A program made the translations under genes and the position numbers. The notes under the pieces are model-generated. The model ran no database searches. It saw only the letters and a program-made list of their open reading frames with translations, and was not told the DNA's origin. DNA of 11,187 bases from NCBI GenBank assembly GCA_014360745.1, contig JACIWY010000080.1:1-11187 (forward strand). The letters run 5' to 3'. This document shows positions 6,467 to 11,187 of the stretch, in pieces; positions within the stretch are counted from its first letter, which is position 1; every line of letters starts with the position of its first letter. This DNA comes from Chloroflexota bacterium. GTDB taxonomy: Bacteria; Chloroflexota; Anaerolineae; UBA1429.

Positions 6467-7606
6467 GTGGATATATCCATCATCGCTACAGGGTATATCG
6501 TGCGTATCGAGTGGGCGCCGCTGGAAGGATGGCGGCCGCGCAAGGCCGGCTGTAATGCCCGGCTGGAGGAACATGGGCAGGTGGTGCGGCCCGCCATCGC
6601 CCGCGTGACGGCCAACGATGGCTCGATGGGCTGGGGATGGTCGCGGATGGAACGCGGAGCTGCCGAGGCGCTCCTGGGGCGCCCTTTGGCGGAGGCTTGT
6701 ACGCCGACAGGGGGCATCGCCGAGCCTTATCGGGTTATCGAATATCCGCTTCTCGATTTGGCCGGACGGCGCGCCGGATTGCCTATTTACACGCTGATCG
6801 ACGGAAAGGCAGAGCCTTTGGCCGTGCCCTGCTATGATACGTCGCTCTATATGGACGACTTGTCCCTGGCCGATGATGGCGCAGCGGCGGCGTTGATCGC
6901 CGAGGAAGCCCGGCAGGGGCTGGCCCGTGGTCATCGGCATTTCAAAATCAAAGTGGGCCGAGGGGCGATGCACATGGAGCTGGAGGCCGGGACCCGCCGG
7001 GATATCCTCGTGATTCGAGCGGTCCGCGAGGCGGTCGGCCCAGAAGCGCGGCTGATGATCGATGCCAACAATGGCTACAATTACAATTTGGCCCGGCGAG
7101 TGTTGAGCGAAACCGCCGACGTGCGGCTCTACTGGCTGGAGGAGCCTTTCCATGAGGATCCACGGCTGTACGAGCGGCTGAAGACGTGGATGTCGGCCCA
7201 AGGCATAGAAACCTTGATCGCCGATGGCGAGGGCGACGCCTCGCCAAGGCTGTTGGATTATGCCCGCGACGGGTTGATCGATGTGGTGCAATACGATGTG
7301 TTGCGCCCGGGATTCTCGCGCTGGCTGGAGCTGGGGCCGCAGCTGGATGCCTGGGGGGTGCGTTCGGCGCCGCACCATTATGGCGAGCCCTACGGCAACT
7401 ATGCCTGCGGCCACCTGGCGGCAGCCATCGAGGGGTTTCAAATGGTGGAATGGGATGAGGCCCGCGTCCCCGAGTTGGATGCCTCTGCCTATCGCCTCAG
7501 CGATGGCTTGGTGTATCTGCCCCAAAAAGCGGGGTTTGGGTTGGCCCTGGAGGAGAATGGATTCGCCCGTGCGGTGTCTGAGAAGGGCTTTGTGGTTGAG
7601 GTATAG
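6467..7606 (+). CDS. Enolase-superfamily enzyme, mandelate racemase subgroup-like (probable sugar-acid dehydratase)
   Basis: This 379-residue protein has the N-terminal capping domain (~1-115) and a barrel domain with a full catalytic set. K160-x-K162 (FKIKVG) is the strand-2 base. D199 (LMIDANNGY), E225 (WLEEPF) and E255 (IADGEG) are the probable Mg2+ ligands. D277 (VVQYD) with H303 or H304 (APHHYGEP) matches the Asp-His dyad of the mandelate racemase subgroup, and E328 (MVEWDE) is the late acidic residue. These enzymes abstract the proton next to a carboxylate; most bacterial members near aldolases dehydrate sugar acids to 2-keto-3-deoxy acids. The third-ligand segment and the double His are unusual, so the substrate is uncertain. 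It is cytoplasmic. The gene is divergent from the HOGA1-type aldolase, which fits a shared pathway. A racemase or cycloisomerase role cannot be excluded. Confidence 0.85.
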   Translation: MDISIIATGYIVRIEWAPLEGWRPRKAGCNARLEEHGQVVRPAIARVTANDGSMGWGWSRMERGAAEALLGRPLAEACTPTGGIAEPYRVIEYPLLDLAGRRAGLPIYTLIDGKAEPLAVPCYDTSLYMDDLSLADDGAAAALIAEEARQGLARGHRHFKIKVGRGAMHMELEAGTRRDILVIRAVREAVGPEARLMIDANNGYNYNLARRVLSETADVRLYWLEEPFHEDPRLYERLKTWMSAQGIETLIADGEGDASPRLLDYARDGLIDVVQYDVLRPGFSRWLELGPQLDAWGVRSAPHHYGEPYGNYACGHLAAAIEGFQMVEWDEARVPELDASAYRLSDGLVYLPQKAGFGLALEENGFARAVSEKGFVVEV

Positions 7607-7611
7607 GGTGG

Positions 7612-7639
7612 CCGGCCCCTGATAGAGGCCAAGGGCCGG
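7612..7639 (+). terminator. Hairpin between the enolase-superfamily and macrodomain genes
   Basis: CCGGCCC (7612-7618) and GGGCCGG (7633-7639) form a perfect 7-bp stem around 14 bp, followed by only TTT. It may be a weak terminator for the enolase-superfamily gene or a hairpin in the leader of the macrodomain operon. Its 3' arm ends 3 bp before ATG 7643, which disfavours that codon as the macrodomain start. Confidence 0.35.
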
Positions 7640-7669
7640 TTTATGTCGGCAAGGAGTGAAAAAAGCACC

Positions 7670-8212
7670 ATGGCGGAACGACTGGAGATCGTGCAGGGTG
7701 ACATCACCACATTACGGGTGGATGCCATCGTCAACGCTGCCAACAAGACGCTGTTAGGTGGCGGCGGAGTAGACGGCGCCATCCATCGGGCGGCAGGGCC
7801 CGGCTTGTTGGCTGAGTGCCGCACACTGGGTGGCGCAGAGACGGGCGAGGCCAAAATGACCGGCGGTTACAACTTGCCGGCCAAGTACGTTATTCACACC
7901 GTGGGGCCCGTGTGGCGAGGCGGTGATAAGGATGCTCCTATCGGCGAGCGAGAGGAAGATCGTCTGCTGGCGCAGTGCTATCGCAACAGCCTCGCGTTGG
8001 CCGCCGCAAAAGGGATCAGAACGATCGCCTTTCCGGCCATTAGCACCGGTGTCTATGGTTTTCCCAAAGCGCGGGCGGCCAAGATCGCCGTTCGCGAGGT
8101 GCTCGACTTTTTGGCCCAAGATAAGCAATTGGAAAAGGTGATCCTCGTGGCTTTTGATCGGGGGACGTACCGACTCTATCAACAAGAAGTGCGGCTTGCA
8201 GAGGGGCAATGA
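7670..8212 (+). CDS. Macrodomain protein, YmdB/MacroD-like O-acetyl-ADP-ribose deacetylase
   Basis: The whole 180-residue protein is one macrodomain. It binds ADP-ribose and probably removes the acetyl group from O-acetyl-ADP-ribose or ADP-ribose from acidic side chains. Visible landmarks are QGDIT with D11 (adenine contact), VNAAN with N22 and N25, GGGGVDGAIHRAAG (30-43) with D35, LPAKYVIHTVGPVWRGG, and the phosphate loop AISTGVYGFP. N25 and D35 fall at the same numbers as in E. coli YmdB, which supports ATG 7670. AAGGAG lies 13 bp upstream, a little far. ATG 7643 would add nine residues and abuts a hairpin. It is cytoplasmic. The stop overlaps the start of the membrane-protein gene (ATGA, 8209-8212), so translation is probably coupled. 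With nadE two genes on, the context is NAD+/ADP-ribose metabolism. Confidence 0.93.
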   Translation: MAERLEIVQGDITTLRVDAIVNAANKTLLGGGGVDGAIHRAAGPGLLAECRTLGGAETGEAKMTGGYNLPAKYVIHTVGPVWRGGDKDAPIGEREEDRLLAQCYRNSLALAAAKGIRTIAFPAISTGVYGFPKARAAKIAVREVLDFLAQDKQLEKVILVAFDRGTYRLYQQEVRLAEGQ

Positions 8213-9336
8213 AACGGGCCGGCTTGCATCCGCATCCATCCGTCGAATCGAAGGGGCCACTGCCGCGTTTGTTAATGGGGCGCGCCTACAAGGCGCTCGT
8301 GGCCGTTCTCTATGTGCTGGGTTCCCTTTGGATTTTGATCATGTGGACGACCGATGTCAGGCCGTTTGTGGGCCTGAATTTGTTGGACAAGGCGCGGGTC
8401 TTGGATGTTGTGTTCGGGCGGGCGCACCGTCCCTTTGTCTATCGAGTGCTCGTCCCTTGGCTGGTGCGTCTGCTGTTGGCCCTGTTGCCGGAGGGGATCG
8501 AGCGCTGGTTTTCTACCGACATCTATGTCGCTTTTCCTTTGGTCGGCCAAATGATGGATTTCCTCTCCTGGGAGCGCGAATATTTGCCCGTTTACTTGGC
8601 GATCGTTTTTCTAACCTATATTGCAATTATTGGTTTTATGCTCTCTCTGCGCTGGATCGCTGATCAAAACTATCGCATGCCGCGCTACCTTTTGGATGCT
8701 CTGCCGTTTTTTTCTCTGCTGATATTGCCGGTCTTTTTCAAGCGAGGAACTCACTTTCTATATGATATGCCAGCATTATTCCTTTTCACATTAGGGCTGG
8801 CTTGCCTTAGGGCAGAGAAACATCGTTGGTACTATACCGTCTATATCTTGGGCTTGTTGAACAAAGAAACGATGCTTTTGCTCGGCCTCGTCTTTGTGCT
8901 GTGGCACAGGGGGCGGAAGGATCGTCGCAGCCTATGGGGGCATGCCGGCGTGCATCTTTTCCTTTTTGCCCTCATTAAGGGCGGTTTGGCCCTTTTGTAT
9001 CGCGATAATCCCGGGGCGCAAGCTGAATTCCGCCTTGGGGAGAACCTGATTTTCTATACCTACCCCTACTGGTTCACAACGGTGGCGAGTGTGGTCGCTG
9101 TTGTGCTGTTGATAGGGCACCGTTGGCAAGAAAAACCGCTCTTTCTGAGGCAGGCTTTGTGGCTTGTGCCACCCTTCTTGCTGCTCTACTTGGTGATGGG
9201 CTCCTGGGGCGAGATACGGGTATTTTACGAACTCTTCGCCGTGCTCTTTTTGCTCGGTTTTCAGACGATAGCCTGGATCATGGGCTGGCCGATGGTTGCG
9301 CGCGAGGAGAGCGGGAGCGAGCCCCTACGATTGTAA
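8209..9336 (+). CDS. Multi-pass integral membrane protein of unknown function
   Basis: This 375-residue protein has about nine or ten hydrophobic segments (roughly 28-46, 76-93, 124-148, 160-176, 182-200, 208-230, 244-262, 284-303, 314-331, 336-358). There is no signal-peptidase site. Recognisable short motifs are RPFVYRVLVPWL (74-85), a charged YDMPALF (185-191) at a membrane edge, LLNKET (216-221) and WGEIRVFYEL (333-342). Acidic residues at membrane edges and an N-K/R-E-T motif recall the polyprenyl-linked GT-C glycosyltransferase-like membrane proteins. This is a weak resemblance, not an identification. ATG 8209 overlaps the macrodomain stop; GAGGGG (8201-8206) sits very close upstream. 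Its middle (8581-8880) is markedly AT-richer than its neighbours, about 42% GC by my hand count. nadE follows after 15 bp, so it is probably in one operon. Confidence 0.85.
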   Translation: MKRAGLHPHPSVESKGPLPRLLMGRAYKALVAVLYVLGSLWILIMWTTDVRPFVGLNLLDKARVLDVVFGRAHRPFVYRVLVPWLVRLLLALLPEGIERWFSTDIYVAFPLVGQMMDFLSWEREYLPVYLAIVFLTYIAIIGFMLSLRWIADQNYRMPRYLLDALPFFSLLILPVFFKRGTHFLYDMPALFLFTLGLACLRAEKHRWYYTVYILGLLNKETMLLLGLVFVLWHRGRKDRRSLWGHAGVHLFLFALIKGGLALLYRDNPGAQAEFRLGENLIFYTYPYWFTTVASVVAVVLLIGHRWQEKPLFLRQALWLVPPFLLLYLVMGSWGEIRVFYELFAVLFLLGFQTIAWIMGWPMVAREESGSEPLRL

Positions 9337-9338
9337 AC

Positions 9339-9345
9339 GGAGGTG
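9339..9345 (+). promoter_or_regulatory. Ribosome binding site that decides the nadE start
   Basis: GGAGGTG (9339-9345) contains the in-frame GTG at 9343, which therefore cannot be a good start. It lies at ideal distance (8 bp from GGAGG) before GTG 9352, where the conserved RIGVAQLNPTVGD sequence begins. Confidence 0.75.
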
Positions 9346-9351
9346 AATGTC

Positions 9352-10998
9352 GTGAGGATAGGCGTGGCACAACTAAACCCCACCGTGGGCGACATTCGGG
9401 GCAATGTGGCCAAGATGGAACAGGCGCTCGTGCAGATAGCCGCGGATGGCGCGGATCTGGCCGTTTTTCCGGAATTGTATCTCGTGGGCTACCCACCCAA
9501 GGATTTGCTTGAGCGGCATTGGTTCATTGCCCAGGTGCAAGAGGGATTGCGGCAAGTACAAGAGCTCTCGCGGCGCTGGCCCGATATGGGCATCCTCGTG
9601 GGTGTGCCGATGCCCGATGAGCAGCACCAGCCAAGATTGCGCAATACGGCGGTCTTGGTGCAGGGCGGCGCCATCATAGCCCAAAGGTACAAAGCGCTGT
9701 TGCCCACTTATGACGTGTTCGATGAGGCACGTTATTTCGAGCCTGCTCGGGAATTCCAGGTGGTCGAGTTTGGAGGAGAACGGCTGGGCATTCATATCTG
9801 TGAGGATGCCTGGGCCGATTCGGAGCTATGGGATGGGCCGAGTCCGTATGATTGTGACCCGGTGCGAGCCCTGGCCGAACGGGGAGCCACCTTGTTCATC
9901 AATATCTCGGCCTCGCCCTTTAGCGTAGGCAAGGAGCGGGTGCGCTTTGGGCTGATCAGTCGGCACGTTCAAAGGCATGGCGTCCCCTTCCTGTATGTGA
10001 ACCAAGTGGGAGGCAACGACGAGCTAATCTTTGACGGGCGCAGCGTATGCGTCGATGGGCGAGGAAGGCCGTTGGCCGTGTTCCCTTCCTTTGAGGAGCA
10101 TGTGCAGGTGATCGACTTGCGTAACGAAGGAAGCGATGAGCGCTACGTGCCCCAAGAGGAGATCGCTTCCGTCCACGACGCGCTGGTGCTTGGCCTGCGC
10201 GACTATATGCGCAAATGTGGCTTCTCGCGGGCTATCATCGGTTTGTCAGGGGGGATCGACTCTTCGGTGACTTGTTATCTGGCAGCCAAGGCATTGGGGC
10301 CCGAAAACGTGCTGGGCGTCTCGATGCCATCGCCCTATTCGTCGCCGGGGAGCAAGGACGACGCCCGGCAGTTGGCCGAGAATTTGGGCATCGAATATCG
10401 CGTCATTCCGATCAGTGAGATATTTTCGAGTTATCTGGCGACTCTGGCGCCTCATTTTGTCGGCACAGCGCCCGACGTGGCGGAGGAGAACATCCAGGCG
10501 CGCATTCGCGGCAATTTGCTCATGGCGCTGTCTAACAAATTCGGTTATCTGGTGCTCTCTACCGGCAACAAGAGCGAGCTCTCGGTGGGATATTGCACAC
10601 TGTATGGCGATATGAGCGGCGGCCTGGCGGTAATCTCGGATGTGCCCAAGACGATGGTCTATGAGCTGGCGCGGTACATCAATCGGCAAGGGCCTCTTAT
10701 TCCTCAAAACAGCATTGAAAAGCCACCCTCGGCAGAGCTGCGCCCGAACCAGACCGATCAGGATACCTTGCCGCCCTATGAAATATTGGATCCGATTTTG
10801 CATTACTATGTAGAAGAGATGTGGTCGGTGCAGCAAATCACGGCTTTGGGTTTTGACACGGAGACGGTGCGCTGGGTGGCGCGAACGGTGGACCGCAACG
10901 AATACAAACGCAAACAGGCTGCGCCAGGGCTGCGCGTGACCACCAAAGCTTTCGGGGTCGGGCGGCGCATGCCGATCGCCGCCCGCTTCGGCGTGTAA
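9352..10998 (+). CDS. nadE: Glutamine-dependent NAD+ synthetase
   Basis: This cytoplasmic enzyme makes NAD+ from nicotinic acid adenine dinucleotide, ATP and glutamine, the last step of both the de novo and Preiss-Handler routes. The 548 residues form two domains. Residues 1-~255 are a nitrilase-type glutaminase with a complete Glu-Lys-Cys triad: E41 (FPELYLVGYPP), K114 (RYKALLPTYDVFDE) and C150 (IHICEDAW). Residues ~270-548 are the synthetase domain, with the ATP pyrophosphatase loop SGGIDS (299-304), STGNKSELSVGYCTLYGD, and the NSIEKPPSAEL and QTDQDTLPPYE segments that close over the substrates. Ammonia made in the first domain is channelled to the second. The length is normal for the shorter bacterial form. 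GTG 9352 is chosen from the ribosome binding site. It is last in an apparent operon with a macrodomain protein, and it ends 5 bp from a convergent gene. Confidence 0.97.
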   Translation: MRIGVAQLNPTVGDIRGNVAKMEQALVQIAADGADLAVFPELYLVGYPPKDLLERHWFIAQVQEGLRQVQELSRRWPDMGILVGVPMPDEQHQPRLRNTAVLVQGGAIIAQRYKALLPTYDVFDEARYFEPAREFQVVEFGGERLGIHICEDAWADSELWDGPSPYDCDPVRALAERGATLFINISASPFSVGKERVRFGLISRHVQRHGVPFLYVNQVGGNDELIFDGRSVCVDGRGRPLAVFPSFEEHVQVIDLRNEGSDERYVPQEEIASVHDALVLGLRDYMRKCGFSRAIIGLSGGIDSSVTCYLAAKALGPENVLGVSMPSPYSSPGSKDDARQLAENLGIEYRVIPISEIFSSYLATLAPHFVGTAPDVAEENIQARIRGNLLMALSNKFGYLVLSTGNKSELSVGYCTLYGDMSGGLAVISDVPKTMVYELARYINRQGPLIPQNSIEKPPSAELRPNQTDQDTLPPYEILDPILHYYVEEMWSVQQITALGFDTETVRWVARTVDRNEYKRKQAAPGLRVTTKAFGVGRRMPIAARFGV

Positions 10999-11003
10999 AG
11001 GGG

Positions 11004-11186
11004 CTAATCTTCTTGGAGATGTAGACGCCCATCTGTGTCAGGGGCGTAATGCAGCGGCCCTTGGGGGATGCGCTTGCTGATCTCCAAGTGGCCCGAATCC
11101 ATAGCCTCCCAAATGAGCTGGAAGGGGGCTTGGCCAGGGGCCCACTTTTCCACGATGACCACGCCGTGCCCCGGTAAAATGGTAAA
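11004..11186 (-). CDS. C-terminus of an unrecognised protein (5'-partial, runs off the right edge)
   Basis: On the minus strand a frame enters from the right edge and ends at TAG (11006-11004) after 60 visible residues. The peptide contains PGHGVVIVEKWAPGQAPF, then IWEAMDSGHLEISKRIPQGP, and ends RLHLQED. It has balanced protein-like composition and G/C-rich third positions, unlike the other two minus frames: one is interrupted by TGA and the other runs on antisense to nadE. The amphipathic C-terminal helix and strand pattern suggest the end of a globular cytoplasmic domain. I do not recognise the family. It converges on nadE with only 5 bp between stops, so there is no room for a separate intergenic terminator. 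Confidence 0.6.
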   Translation of the reverse strand, partial: FTILPGHGVVIVEKWAPGQAPFQLIWEAMDSGHLEISKRIPQGPLHYAPDTDGRLHLQED

Positions 11187-11187
11187 A

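Noticed and set aside
6243..6608. Possible small protein on the + strand in the divergent region
   Set aside because: The frames there have no ribosome binding site, run into the enolase-superfamily gene in another frame and overlap the aldolase promoter.
6323..7525. Long open frame (about 400 codons) on the minus strand opposite the enolase-superfamily gene
   Set aside because: It is antisense to a gene with complete catalytic motifs, and its translation is rich in His, Pro, Arg and Gln without any recognisable domain. It is a GC-driven shadow frame.
7643..7669. Alternative upstream ATG for the macrodomain gene
   Set aside because: The ATG lies 3 bp after a hairpin arm and adds nine residues not found in YmdB. 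With ATG 7670 the catalytic residues fall at the same numbers as in YmdB.
1..11187. Search for tRNA, CRISPR arrays, insertion-sequence ends and integrase or transposase genes
   Set aside because: I saw no cloverleaf sequence, regularly spaced repeats, terminal inverted repeats or recombinase motifs anywhere in the window.

Overview
The window is an ordinary-looking piece of bacterial chromosome, moderately GC-rich and densely coding. I see no phage, transposon, CRISPR, tRNA or rRNA signal. The organism cannot be fixed from sequence alone. A lipoprotein with a Pro/Thr-rich linker and many 'LWxGT..GL' propeller motifs, a DUF362 iron-sulphur protein and a fused glutamine-dependent NadE together would fit a Chloroflexota (Anaerolineae-like) bacterium, but this is a tentative inference.

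Region 1 (1-3829, all + strand). The window opens inside, or exactly at the start of, an unrecognised protein (3-569). Next come a DUF362 protein with two C-terminal [4Fe-4S] motifs (586-1809) and a lipoprotein that carries 14 regulator-propeller motifs (1826-3829). Gaps are only 16 bp, so these read as one transcription unit.

Region 2 (3830-7606, mixed strands). Three enzymes of sugar-acid type lie as separate units: a uronate-isomerase-like amidohydrolase (3944-5260, +), a DapA/HOGA1-type aldolase (5322-6218, -) and a mandelate-racemase-like enolase-superfamily enzyme (6467-7606, +). The amidohydrolase has its own candidate promoter and a 7-bp inverted repeat just before its start. The aldolase has a near-consensus promoter (TTGACA-17-CATAAT). 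A GC-rich hairpin sits between the two convergent genes. Together the three could isomerise or dehydrate a sugar acid and cleave the 2-keto product to pyruvate, but no substrate can be read from the sequence.

Region 3 (7607-10998, + strand). A YmdB-like macrodomain protein (7670-8212) overlaps by 4 bp a multi-pass membrane protein (8209-9336), which is followed after 15 bp by glutamine-dependent NAD+ synthetase nadE (9352-10998). This joins ADP-ribose turnover and NAD+ synthesis in one apparent operon, with an unexplained membrane protein between them.

Right edge. A minus-strand reading frame (11004-11186) enters from outside the window and ends 5 bp from nadE. It is the C-terminus of an unrecognised protein.

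The most interesting points are the stand-alone 14-motif sensor-like lipoprotein, the macrodomain/membrane protein/NadE operon and the sugar-acid enzyme trio. I did not find a clear new defence or mobile system.
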